DNA of 64,000 nucleotides from Scandinavium sp036271055 (GTDB lineage: Bacteria; Pseudomonadota; Gammaproteobacteria; Enterobacterales; Enterobacteriaceae), in NCBI RefSeq assembly GCF_036271055.1, contig NZ_DATBBJ010000031.1, forward strand, positions 44,388 through 108,387. Direction: 5' to 3'. The notes below the pieces were generated by a model. The model was not told where the DNA came from. It was given only the letters and a program-made list of their open reading frames with translations, and searched no databases. Position numbers and translations under genes: made by a program. Below, piece by piece: positions 6,309 through 14,702 of this stretch. Numbering within the stretch: the first letter of the stretch is position 1; each line of letters begins with the position of its first letter.

Positions 6309-9131
6309 ATGGATAAGATCGAAGTTCGGGGCGCCCGCACCCATAATCTCAAAAACATCAACATCGTTATCCCTCGCGACAAACTCATTGTCGTGACCGG
6401 GCTTTCTGGGTCAGGTAAATCCTCGCTGGCGTTTGATACGTTGTATGCCGAAGGGCAGCGGCGCTACGTTGAATCACTCTCCGCCTATGCGCGTCAGTTC
6501 CTGTCATTGATGGAAAAACCCGACGTAGACCACATCGAAGGGCTGTCTCCGGCCATCTCTATCGAGCAAAAGTCGACGTCACATAACCCGCGTTCCACCG
6601 TCGGGACCATCACTGAGATCCACGATTATCTGCGTCTGCTGTATGCCCGCGTGGGTGAGCCGCGCTGTCCGGATCACGATGTCCCGCTGGCGGCGCAAAC
6701 CGTCAGCCAGATGGTTGATAACGTGCTGTCGCAGCCGGAAGGCAAACGCCTGATGCTACTTGCGCCTATCATTAAAGAGCGTAAAGGCGAGCACACTAAA
6801 ACGCTGGAAAACCTGGCAAGTCAGGGCTACATCCGCGCGCGTATTGACGGCGAGGTCTGCGACCTTTCCGATCCGCCAAAACTTGAGCTGCAAAAGAAAC
6901 ACACCATTGAAGTGGTGATTGACCGCTTTAAAGTGCGTGAAGATCTGACTCAACGACTGGCTGAATCATTTGAAACCGCGCTGGATCTGTCCGGCGGCAC
7001 GGCAATTGTCGCCGACATGGACGACACCAAAGCCGAAGAACTGCTGTTCTCCGCCAACTTTGCCTGCCCAATTTGTGGCTACAGTATGCGCGAGCTGGAA
7101 CCGCGCCTGTTCTCGTTCAACAACCCGGCGGGCGCGTGTCCAACCTGTGACGGCTTGGGCGTGCAGCAGTATTTCGATCCCGATCGCATCATCCAGAATC
7201 CTGAACTCTCTCTGGCAGGTGGCGCTATTCGTGGCTGGGATCGTCGTAACTTCTATTATTTCCAGATGCTGCGCTCGCTGGCGGAGCACTATGAATTTGA
7301 CGTCGAAGCCCCTTGGGGCAGCCTGAGCGCGAATGTGCATAAAGTCGTGCTGTACGGTTCTGGAAAAGAGTCGATTGAATTCAAATACATGAACGATCGT
7401 GGCGACACATCCGTGCGCCGTCATCCGTTCGAAGGCGTGCTACATAACATGGAACGCCGCTACAAAGAGACCGAATCGAATGCGGTGCGTGAGGAGCTGG
7501 CGAAATTTATCAGCAATCGCCCGTGCACCAGCTGTGACGGTACGCGTCTGAATCGCGAAGCGCGTCACGTGTTCGTTGAGAACACCCCACTGCCAACCAT
7601 TTCAGACATGAGCATCGGCCATGCAATGGACTTCTTCAATAACATGAAGCTGTCCGGGCAACGCGCCCAAATTGCTGAAAAAGTGCTGAAAGAGATTGGC
7701 GACCGCCTGAAATTCCTGGTCAACGTCGGTCTGAACTACCTGTCACTTTCCCGTTCAGCGGAAACGCTCTCCGGCGGTGAAGCCCAGCGTATCCGTCTGG
7801 CAAGCCAGATTGGCGCAGGTTTAGTGGGTGTCATGTACGTGCTGGATGAGCCGTCGATTGGCCTGCACCAGCGCGATAACGAACGCCTGCTTGGCACGCT
7901 GATTCATCTGCGGAATCTCGGCAATACGGTGATTGTGGTTGAGCATGACGAAGATGCGATCCGTGCAGCGGACCATGTGATTGATATCGGCCCGGGTGCT
8001 GGCGTACACGGCGGTGAAGTCGTGGCCGAAGGCACGCTGGAAGCGATCATGGCAGTGCCGGAATCGCTGACAGGCCAGTACATGAGCGGCAAACGCAAAA
8101 TCGAAATACCGAAACAGCGTGTGCCTGCGGATCCGCAAAAGGTTCTGAAACTGACTGGCGCGCGCGGCAACAACCTGAAAGACGTTACGTTGACCGTGCC
8201 GGTTGGGCTGTTTACCTGTGTCACTGGGGTATCGGGTTCCGGTAAATCAACGCTGATTAACGATACGTTGTTCCCGCTGGCGCAAACCCAACTGAACGGG
8301 GCAACGCTTGCAGAACCCGCGCCGTACCGCGATATCACAGGGCTTGAGCATTTCGATAAAGTCATTGATATCGACCAGAGCCCGATTGGGCGTACCCCGC
8401 GTTCCAACCCGGCGACCTATACAGGCATCTTTACGCCTGTACGTGAGCTGTTCGCGGGCGTTCCTGAATCACGTGCGCGTGGGTATACGCCGGGACGTTT
8501 CAGTTTTAACGTCCGTGGCGGTCGCTGCGAAGCCTGTCAGGGCGATGGCGTGATCAAAGTCGAGATGCACTTCCTGCCGGACATTTATGTGCCGTGCGAC
8601 CAGTGCAAAGGCAAACGCTATAACCGCGAAACGCTGGAAATTAAGTACAAAGGCAAGACTATCCACGAAGTCCTGGATATGACCATTGAAGAGGCACGTG
8701 AATTCTTCGATGCCGTTCCAGCGCTGGCGCGTAAGCTGCAAACACTGATGGACGTGGGCCTGACGTACATTCGTCTGGGGCAGTCTGCCACGACGCTTTC
8801 TGGCGGTGAAGCACAACGCGTGAAGCTCGCGCGTGAACTGTCGAAACGTGGCACCGGGCAAACGCTGTATATCCTCGATGAACCGACCACCGGCCTGCAC
8901 TTTGCCGATATCCAGCAACTGCTGGATGTTCTGCACAAGCTGCGTGACCAGGGCAACACCATCGTGGTTATCGAGCATAATCTGGACGTGATTAAAACCG
9001 CAGACTGGATTGTCGATCTCGGCCCGGAAGGCGGTAGCGGCGGCGGGGAAATTCTCGTCTCCGGCACACCGGAAACGGTCGCAGAGTGCGAGGCTTCGCA
9101 CACGGCGCGCTTCCTTAAACCTCTGCTGTAA
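6309..9131 (+). CDS. uvrA: UvrA, DNA damage-recognition ATPase of nucleotide excision repair
   Basis: The 940-residue protein is identical in length to E. coli UvrA. It has two ABC-type ATPase modules: Walker A GLSGSGKSS (31-39) with signature LSGGEAQRIRLA, and a second Walker A GVSGSGKST (about 640) with signature LSGGEAQRVKLA. Zinc modules are visible as CPICGY...CPTCDG and CEACQG...CDQCKG. It scans DNA with UvrB for bulky lesions. The ATG at 6309 follows AAGG. The LexA box upstream indicates SOS induction. Its TAA stop directly abuts the stop of convergent yjbR, with no spacer for a terminator between them. Confidence 0.98.
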   Translation: MDKIEVRGARTHNLKNINIVIPRDKLIVVTGLSGSGKSSLAFDTLYAEGQRRYVESLSAYARQFLSLMEKPDVDHIEGLSPAISIEQKSTSHNPRSTVGTITEIHDYLRLLYARVGEPRCPDHDVPLAAQTVSQMVDNVLSQPEGKRLMLLAPIIKERKGEHTKTLENLASQGYIRARIDGEVCDLSDPPKLELQKKHTIEVVIDRFKVREDLTQRLAESFETALDLSGGTAIVADMDDTKAEELLFSANFACPICGYSMRELEPRLFSFNNPAGACPTCDGLGVQQYFDPDRIIQNPELSLAGGAIRGWDRRNFYYFQMLRSLAEHYEFDVEAPWGSLSANVHKVVLYGSGKESIEFKYMNDRGDTSVRRHPFEGVLHNMERRYKETESNAVREELAKFISNRPCTSCDGTRLNREARHVFVENTPLPTISDMSIGHAMDFFNNMKLSGQRAQIAEKVLKEIGDRLKFLVNVGLNYLSLSRSAETLSGGEAQRIRLASQIGAGLVGVMYVLDEPSIGLHQRDNERLLGTLIHLRNLGNTVIVVEHDEDAIRAADHVIDIGPGAGVHGGEVVAEGTLEAIMAVPESLTGQYMSGKRKIEIPKQRVPADPQKVLKLTGARGNNLKDVTLTVPVGLFTCVTGVSGSGKSTLINDTLFPLAQTQLNGATLAEPAPYRDITGLEHFDKVIDIDQSPIGRTPRSNPATYTGIFTPVRELFAGVPESRARGYTPGRFSFNVRGGRCEACQGDGVIKVEMHFLPDIYVPCDQCKGKRYNRETLEIKYKGKTIHEVLDMTIEEAREFFDAVPALARKLQTLMDVGLTYIRLGQSATTLSGGEAQRVKLARELSKRGTGQTLYILDEPTTGLHFADIQQLLDVLHKLRDQGNTIVVIEHNLDVIKTADWIVDLGPEGGSGGGEILVSGTPETVAECEASHTARFLKPLL

Positions 9132-9485
9132 TCACTCCGAAAGATGCTGTCGGACTTGCTCCGGCAGCATCCCCATCGCCTGCTGATACGACGCATCCAC
9201 CAGATAGTAAATTTGCGAATCCGGCAGTGAGCCGTCGAGATAAACCGTGCTCCAGTGCGCTTTATTGAGATGTTTGCTGGGACGCACATCGCTGTGCTGC
9301 TGACGTAAGAGATCGGCAAGCTCCGGGCTGGTTTTGAGCGACGTGGCCGGTCGACCTTCAACCTCTTTCACCATCGCAAACAGCACATCAGACACTTTGA
9401 TTTGTGTGGCTTTCCAGTCGCTGTGGATACTCTGTTCAGCGCCTGGCTTGTTCATGCAATATTGCAGCAACTCCGAAATCGTCAT
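9132..9485 (-). CDS. yjbR: YjbR, MmcQ/YjbR-family protein
   Basis: The 117-residue protein (E. coli YjbR 118) is of the MmcQ/YjbR family, small alpha/beta proteins with a fold resembling a double-wing DNA-binding module. Recognisable elements are an N-terminal helix (ISELLQYCMNKPGAEQS), the FAMVKE strand and the C-terminal NKAHWSTVYLDGSLPD segment. The biochemical role is unknown. In E. coli it is followed by yjbQ; here yjbQ is missing. Confidence 0.93.
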   Translation of the reverse strand: MTISELLQYCMNKPGAEQSIHSDWKATQIKVSDVLFAMVKEVEGRPATSLKTSPELADLLRQQHSDVRPSKHLNKAHWSTVYLDGSLPDSQIYYLVDASYQQAMGMLPEQVRQHLSE

Positions 9486-9592
9486 CTTTCAATCCCCTTT
9501 TAGCCCCGCCACTGTCCGTCGCGAGTCGCCATGGATGCGATACCCTCCCAACGAATACCTCTTTTGAAAACGCGAGAGGCCAGGAGAGTGAA

Positions 9593-9649
9593 ATGAGTCT
9601 GTTCTTAGTGTGCAGCAAGACGGGAGAAAGGGGAAACGCTTCTGATTAA
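9593..9649 (+). CDS. Possible 18-codon small ORF (speculative)
   Basis: An AGGAG at 9582-9586 sits 6 bases before an ATG at 9593 that opens an 18-codon frame (MSLFLVCSKTGERGNASD) ending in TAA just before the terminator hairpin downstream of aphA. It lies in the 200-bp gap where E. coli has yjbQ, but the peptide does not resemble YjbQ. Only the strong ribosome-binding site and the position relative to the hairpin support it; a chance frame is quite possible. Confidence 0.2.
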   Translation: MSLFLVCSKTGERGNASD

Positions 9650-9680
9650 AAAAACGGCAACTTTATGGGTTGCCGCTTTT
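9645..9680 (-). terminator. aphA terminator
   Basis: CGGCAAC / GTTGCCG (9655-9661 and 9669-9675) form a stem that is followed on the - strand by a run of seven T. It lies 10 bases past the aphA stop. Confidence 0.85.
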
Positions 9681-9685
9681 CGCTG

Positions 9686-10402
9686 TCAGTATTCAGAATT
9701 GACGATAACTTCCTCGCCAAACGCGCCAGCATTGGGCAACGGTTTGTAAGTAGAGTTTGAAGCACGCAATACGCGAATACCGCGTGCACCCGCATCACGG
9801 GCAGCGGTGATATCGTTATCTGAATCGCCATAGAAGACTTTGATGCTCTTGGCCTGCAGCCACTCAGTCTTGGTGTTCTGCCCGGCCTTATCGCCCGCAA
9901 AAATCACAGGGTTCATGTTTGCTGCCGGGATCAGGAAATCATCCTGCAAGGTTTTCGTCACCGATTCTGTTTTGGTCTGACTACGTCCGGTCCCAAAATA
10001 GATGCTGTCGCCACGTTTAACGTGCATTGCAATCAGCGCACGAGCGACTTCTTTCGGAATGCTGAACTCATCCCAGCCATTGTTCATCTTGTCCCAGAAC
10101 GCAGGGACCTTCAGATAATCTTCACTATCCGGAGAAAATGTCTTTTTCCCGCGCCAAAAACCCGGGCTGGAAAACAGCACGGTATCATCAATGTCAAAAC
10201 CCACCGCCATAGGGGGAAGACCTAAAAGACTGTCTTCAATCTGTGCCACAGAGACCCAATGGATCGGCGCCTGTTCGGCGAGTTTCGCTACATTTGTGCC
10301 GACATAGACCGGAGATGGCGACGATGCATGAGCATCAACAACGGTGCTGTTGAACGTCAACAACAAGCAGATAGCGCTGAACGCCAATGTCAGTTTGCGC
10401 AT
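9686..10402 (-). CDS. aphA: AphA, periplasmic class B acid phosphatase/phosphotransferase
   Basis: The protein has 238 residues (E. coli 237). A cleavable signal peptide (about residues 1-24, MRKLTLAFSAICLLLTFNS) precedes a DDDD-family HAD phosphatase. The nucleophile motif is FDIDDTVLFSS, the second motif FGTGRS, and the late acidic motif GDSDNDITAA. It removes phosphate from 5'/3'-nucleotides and other monoesters in the periplasm and needs magnesium. The ATG at 10402 was preferred over one two codons upstream because AAGGA is then 5 bases away. A 26-bp perfect dyad lies about 125 bp upstream. Confidence 0.96.
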   Translation of the reverse strand: MRKLTLAFSAICLLLTFNSTVVDAHASSPSPVYVGTNVAKLAEQAPIHWVSVAQIEDSLLGLPPMAVGFDIDDTVLFSSPGFWRGKKTFSPDSEDYLKVPAFWDKMNNGWDEFSIPKEVARALIAMHVKRGDSIYFGTGRSQTKTESVTKTLQDDFLIPAANMNPVIFAGDKAGQNTKTEWLQAKSIKVFYGDSDNDITAARDAGARGIRVLRASNSTYKPLPNAGAFGEEVIVNSEY

Positions 10403-10525
10403 ATTCATCCTTAAAAAATGCGATTGTTATTACTTAAGATCGAGGGGTAGTCAAAAAGCATTTTGACCTTAACTGCGAAAGGGAGTGAAGGAAAGGAATA
10501 TCTGGCCTGAATGTTATAGAAAAAG

Positions 10526-10551
10526 ATGATAATCACATACATGATTATCAT
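10526..10551. promoter_or_regulatory. 26-bp perfect dyad upstream of aphA (candidate operator)
   Basis: ATGATAATCA (10526-10535) and TGATTATCAT (10542-10551) are exact inverted repeats around a 6-bp spacer. No T-tract follows on either strand, so it does not look like a terminator. It is AT-rich and Fur-box-like only in part. It lies between tyrB and aphA, upstream of aphA. The binding protein is not known. Confidence 0.45.
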
Positions 10552-10611
10552 TACCGTCAATGGGCTGAGATTGACTCTCCCGGTTAAGAGAGAGCCAAAG
10601 TAAGTGGGCAC

Positions 10612-11805
10612 TTACATGACGGCAGAGAACGCCTGTGCCACGCGTTGTACATTTCGAGAGTTGAGACCCGCGACGCACATACGGCCACTGGCGATCAGAT
10701 ACACGCCAAATTCCTCACGCAGCCGTTCAACCTGAGCGGCGCTCAGACCGGTGTAGCTGAACATGCCACGCTGTTGCAGCAGATAGTCGAAATTGCCTTC
10801 CGGCATCGCCTCTTTCAGCACTTTCACCAGCGCCTGGCGCATGGCCAGAATACGCGTGCGCATCGCTTCGACTTCTGCCAGCCATGAGGCTTTCAGCTCA
10901 GCGCTGTTCAACACCGTGGAAACGACCTGCGCGCCAAAATTCGGCGGGCTGGAGTAGTTACGGCGCACAGTCGCTTTCAGCTGGCCCAACACACGGCCCG
11001 CGGTTTCGCTGTCTTCGCAGACGATAGACAATCCACCCACCCGCTCACCGTACAACGAAAAGATTTTAGAGAAGGAGTTACTGACCAGCACTGGCAAGCC
11101 CGCAGCGGCGATAGTGCGAATGGCATACGCATCTTCTTCCATGCCCGCGCCAAAACCTTGATAAGCGATATCAAGGAAGGGGATCAGGTTACGCGTTTTC
11201 AGCACTTCAGTGACGGCATCCCACTGCGCGTTCGTCAGATCGGCCCCTGTCGGGTTATGACAGCACGGATGCAGCAGCACGATGTCTTTTTCAGGCAGCG
11301 TGTTCAGCTTTTCCAGCAGCGCTTCGAAACGCACGCCGTTAGTGTCAGCGTCAAACCAAGGGTAAGTACTTACTTCGAATCCAGCCCCTTCAAATATAGC
11401 GATGTGGTTTTCCCATGTCGGGTCACTGACCCACACTTTTGAACCCGGGAAATAGTGCTTGAGGAAATCCGCACCCACTTTCAGCGCACCGGAGCCGCCC
11501 AACGTCTGGATAGTCGCTACACGGTTTTGCTGCAGAACCGGATGGTCGGCCCCAAACAATAACGGCGCAACGCCATTACGATAGGTATTCAACCCTTCCA
11601 TTGGCAGATAAACCGACGCACCGTGCGGCTGCGCATTCAGCCTGGCTTCCGCTTCGGCGACGGCCTGCAGCTGCGGGATAATCCCGTCTTCGTTGTAGTA
11701 GAGACCGATGCTGAGATTCACTTTGTCACTACGAGGATCTTCTTTGAACCGTTCCATCAGGGAAAGGATGGGATCGCCTGCGTAGGCGTCGACATTCTGA
11801 AACAC
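10612..11805 (-). CDS. tyrB: TyrB, aromatic-amino-acid aminotransferase
   Basis: The 397-residue fold-type I PLP enzyme has the same length as E. coli TyrB. It transaminates 4-hydroxyphenylpyruvate, phenylpyruvate and 2-ketoisocaproate, giving tyrosine, phenylalanine and leucine. The PLP-binding lysine is in SNSFSKIFSLYGERVG (near residue 245), and the cofactor-stacking and Asp/Tyr motifs HPCCHNPTGAD and FLDIAYQGF are present. Translation starts at a GTG (11805; fMet-FQNVDAYAGD) 9 bases after GGAG, as in E. coli; the longer upstream ATG frame lacks a ribosome-binding site. No convincing TyrR box could be recognised by eye in the 171 bp upstream. Confidence 0.97.
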   Translation of the reverse strand: MFQNVDAYAGDPILSLMERFKEDPRSDKVNLSIGLYYNEDGIIPQLQAVAEAEARLNAQPHGASVYLPMEGLNTYRNGVAPLLFGADHPVLQQNRVATIQTLGGSGALKVGADFLKHYFPGSKVWVSDPTWENHIAIFEGAGFEVSTYPWFDADTNGVRFEALLEKLNTLPEKDIVLLHPCCHNPTGADLTNAQWDAVTEVLKTRNLIPFLDIAYQGFGAGMEEDAYAIRTIAAAGLPVLVSNSFSKIFSLYGERVGGLSIVCEDSETAGRVLGQLKATVRRNYSSPPNFGAQVVSTVLNSAELKASWLAEVEAMRTRILAMRQALVKVLKEAMPEGNFDYLLQQRGMFSYTGLSAAQVERLREEFGVYLIASGRMCVAGLNSRNVQRVAQAFSAVM

Positions 11806-11937
11806 GGGTGGATTCTCCGGAGTTATACAGGGCATGAATAAACACAATAAACTGGATACGCAGGAAGATCGAGAAGGATATTCAGGGCCTGAGAAGGGAA
11901 GATAGCTGCTGGTAATAGGCTAATCAGCCATCTCCCC

Positions 11938-11964
11938 GGTCCGGTCAGCATTGCGCTGCCGGGC
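11938..11964. repeat. Single REP-like element between alr and tyrB
   Basis: The segment resembles half of a REP/PU palindrome (GCCCGGCAGCGCAATGCTGA read on the - strand, then CCGGACC). It lies right after the alr stop codon. Confidence 0.5.
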
Positions 11965-11976
11965 AAGAAAAGGGGT

Positions 11977-13056
11977 TTAGTCGAGGTATTTCATCACCAC
12001 CCGCGAAGTCAGGCGCGTGATAAGTTCGTAAGCACTTACTTTTGTTATTTCTGCAATGCGTTCAACCGGCAGACCTTCGCCCCAAAGCGTGACCGAATCG
12101 CCCGCTTTTTCGGTGGCTTTCGGCCCCAAATCAACGCAAATCATATCCATCGCCACACGACCGACAATCTTCACTTCGCGACCCTTAACCAACACCGGAG
12201 TACCTGTTGGCGCAGCGCGCGGATAACCGTCGCCGTAGCCCATAGCAACCACGCCGAGACGCGTGTCTTGCTCGCTGGTCCAGGTGCCGCCGTAGCCCAC
12301 GGGCTCCCCGGCTTTGTGCTCACGCACCGCGATCAGACTGGACATCAGCGACATCACCGGTTTAAAACCGAAATCCTCGCCCCAGGGTTTGTTTTCCAAT
12401 GGCGATACGCCGTAGAGAATAATCCCCGGACGAACCCAGTCGAAATGCGACTGCGGCCACAGCAAAATTCCCCCGGAAGCGGCGATGGAACGCTGGCCTG
12501 GTTTGCCTTCGGTGAAGGTGGTGAAAATATCGAGTTGCTGTTCAGTCGCGCCGCATTCAGGTTCGTCGGCACGGGCAAAGTGACTCACCACGTTCACCGG
12601 CTGGCGCACATTTTTGCACAGACTCAGACGTTGGTAGAACGCATTCGCCTCTTCCGGACGCACACCCAAGCGATGCATACCGGTATCGAGTTTCATCCAC
12701 ACAGTGACAGGTGCTGGCAGCTCAGCTTGTTCCAGCGCTTCAAGTTGTTCGGGATTGTGTATCGCAGTATGGAAACCCTGAGCGGAAATCAGCGGCAAGT
12801 CGCTGGCATTAAAAAAACCTTCCAGCAGGAGAATAGGCTGGCTGATGCCGCCTTCTCGCAGTCTCAGAGCCTCTTCCAGGCGGGCGACACCAAAGGCATC
12901 GGCGTCGGGGAGCGTTCGCGCAGTCTCCAGAAGACCGTGTCCGTAGGCGTTCGCTTTCACGACCGCAACGAGTTTACTGGCGGGTGCCAGTTCACGCAGA
13001 TGTTGCAGGTTGTGTCGCAGAGCGCGGCGGTTAATGACTACAGTTGCCGCTTGCAT
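11977..13056 (-). CDS. alr: Alr, constitutive alanine racemase
   Basis: The 359-residue PLP racemase is equal in length to E. coli Alr. It supplies D-alanine for peptidoglycan. Lys34, in VAVVKANAYGHG, forms the Schiff base. The second catalytic residue, the tyrosine of EPVGYGGTW near residue 255, is present, as is the MDMICVDLG segment of the C-terminal beta domain. The start at 13056 (MQAATVVINRRALR) matches the family; the frame is open further upstream only through non-homologous sequence that runs into dnaB. It probably follows dnaB in transcription. Confidence 0.97.
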   Translation of the reverse strand: MQAATVVINRRALRHNLQHLRELAPASKLVAVVKANAYGHGLLETARTLPDADAFGVARLEEALRLREGGISQPILLLEGFFNASDLPLISAQGFHTAIHNPEQLEALEQAELPAPVTVWMKLDTGMHRLGVRPEEANAFYQRLSLCKNVRQPVNVVSHFARADEPECGATEQQLDIFTTFTEGKPGQRSIAASGGILLWPQSHFDWVRPGIILYGVSPLENKPWGEDFGFKPVMSLMSSLIAVREHKAGEPVGYGGTWTSEQDTRLGVVAMGYGDGYPRAAPTGTPVLVKGREVKIVGRVAMDMICVDLGPKATEKAGDSVTLWGEGLPVERIAEITKVSAYELITRLTSRVVMKYLD

Positions 13057-13138
13057 TTGAATTCCTTGCTTTATCTTTTTGGAAGTTGGCGTTATTGATG
13101 CAGCGAGTTTGGGTGCGGCCAGCGCACAGCCACCGGAG

Positions 13139-13152
13139 CGTACTAGAGTACG
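13139..13152. repeat. Short perfect palindrome in the dnaB-alr spacer
   Basis: CGTACT-AG-AGTACG sits inside a roughly 100-bp GC-rich non-coding segment (about 13095-13185) between dnaB and alr. It has no T-tract. The segment feels like a dispersed enterobacterial intergenic motif, but I could not assign it to a named family. Confidence 0.35.
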
Positions 13153-13207
13153 TGAGGATGGCGAGCACTGCCCAATCCCAAAATCGCAAATAAAATAGCC
13201 AAATTCA

Positions 13208-14623
13208 TTATTCGTCGTCGTACTGCGGGCCGGCATAGTTATCGAAGCGAGACCACTGCCCATTAAAGGTCAGGCGCACCGTACCGATTGGGCCGTTACG
13301 CTGCTTACCCAGAATGATTTCAGCGATCCCTTTCAGGTCGCTGTTCTCGTGATAAACCTCATCACGGTAGATAAACATGATTAAGTCGGCATCCTGCTCG
13401 ATGGAGCCGGATTCACGCAGGTCGGAGTTGACCGGGCGTTTATCGGCACGTTGTTCCAGAGAGCGGTTAAGCTGCGACAGCGCCACCACAGGCACCTGTA
13501 ATTCTTTCGCTAACGCTTTGAGTGAACGAGAAATTTCGGCGATTTCGAGAGTACGATTATCCGACAGCGACGGCACACGCATCAGTTGCAGGTAGTCGAT
13601 CATGATAAGCCCAATCCCACCGTGTTCACGGGCGATACGACGCGCGCGGGAGCGCACTTCCGTCGGCGTCAGGCCGGAAGAGTCATCAATATACATATTG
13701 CGCTTTTCCAGCAAAATCCCCATCGCACCGGAGATACGCGCCCAGTCTTCATCATCAAGTTGGCCGGTACGAATGCGCGTCTGGTCAACGCGTGCCAGCG
13801 ACGCCAGAGAACGCATCATGATCTGTTCGGAGGGCATCTCCAGACTGAAGATAAGAACCGGTTTATCCTGCAACATCGCCGCATTTTCGACGAGGTTCAT
13901 CGCAAAGGTCGTTTTACCCATTGATGGACGCGCAGCGACAATAATCAGATCTGATGGCTGTAGCCCGGCGGTTTTTTTGTTCAAATCGTCATAGCCGGTA
14001 TTCACCCCGGTGACGCCATCGTGCGGCTGCTGGAATAACTTCTCGATACGCGCGATCGTCGTTTCGAGCACTTCCGCGATGTTTCTCGGGCCTTCGTCTT
14101 TATTTGCACGGCTTTCAGCGATTTTAAAGACGCGGGATTCTGCTAAATCCAGTAAATCTTCACTGTTTCGACCCTGCGGATCAAAACCGGCTTCGGCGAT
14201 TTCATTCGCCACCGAGATCATCTCACGCACAACAGCACGTTCACGAACGATATCAGCATAAGCACTGATGTTCGCCGCACTTGGCGTGTTTTTCGATAAC
14301 TCTGCTAAATAAGCAAAGCCACCGACGCTATCCAGTTGCCCTTCACGCTCCAGCGATTCCGCGAGCGTAATCAGGTCAATCGGACTGCCCTTCTCCTGCA
14401 ATTTCGCCATCTCAGTAAAGATATGACGATGCGGTCGGGTATAGAAATCTTCCGAAACGACGCGTTCAGCCACGTCATCCCAGCGCTCGTTATCCAGCAT
14501 CAAACCGCCCAACACCGACTGCTCCGCTTCAATCGAGTGCGGCGGTACTTTCAGCCCGGCGACCATTGGATCGCGATCGCGTGGCTCAGTCTGTTGTTTG
14601 TTGAAGGGTTTATTTCCTGCCAT
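13208..14623 (-). CDS. dnaB: DnaB, replicative DNA helicase
   Basis: The 471 residues equal the E. coli protein. An N-terminal helicase-collar domain (about 20-170, starting HSIEAEQSVLGGLML) and a linker helix lead to a RecA-type motor domain with Walker A ARPSMGKTT near residue 230. Further motor motifs are LIMIDYLQLM (Walker B), ALSQLNR and the R-finger region RESGSIEQDADLI. It is a hexameric 5'-3' helicase loaded by DnaC and contacting DnaG and the polymerase holoenzyme. It is divergent from qorA, which starts 80 bp away. No intein or insertion is present. Confidence 0.98.
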   Translation of the reverse strand: MAGNKPFNKQQTEPRDRDPMVAGLKVPPHSIEAEQSVLGGLMLDNERWDDVAERVVSEDFYTRPHRHIFTEMAKLQEKGSPIDLITLAESLEREGQLDSVGGFAYLAELSKNTPSAANISAYADIVRERAVVREMISVANEIAEAGFDPQGRNSEDLLDLAESRVFKIAESRANKDEGPRNIAEVLETTIARIEKLFQQPHDGVTGVNTGYDDLNKKTAGLQPSDLIIVAARPSMGKTTFAMNLVENAAMLQDKPVLIFSLEMPSEQIMMRSLASLARVDQTRIRTGQLDDEDWARISGAMGILLEKRNMYIDDSSGLTPTEVRSRARRIAREHGGIGLIMIDYLQLMRVPSLSDNRTLEIAEISRSLKALAKELQVPVVALSQLNRSLEQRADKRPVNSDLRESGSIEQDADLIMFIYRDEVYHENSDLKGIAEIILGKQRNGPIGTVRLTFNGQWSRFDNYAGPQYDDE

Positions 14624-14702
14624 AGTAAATGGAGTTACCGGGTTAAAGAGTGGGCCGTAAGATTATCATATCTGATGCCCCTAAACGATATCTGGAGGTT
14701 GC

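Noticed and set aside
11806..11976. TyrR boxes upstream of tyrB
   Set aside because: Regulation by TyrR is expected from E. coli, but no TGTAAA-N6-TTTACA-like sequence could be recognised, so it was not annotated.
12268..13098. A 276-codon open frame antisense to alr
   Set aside because: Shadow of the GC-rich alr coding strand; composition is typical of an antisense frame and alr is intact.
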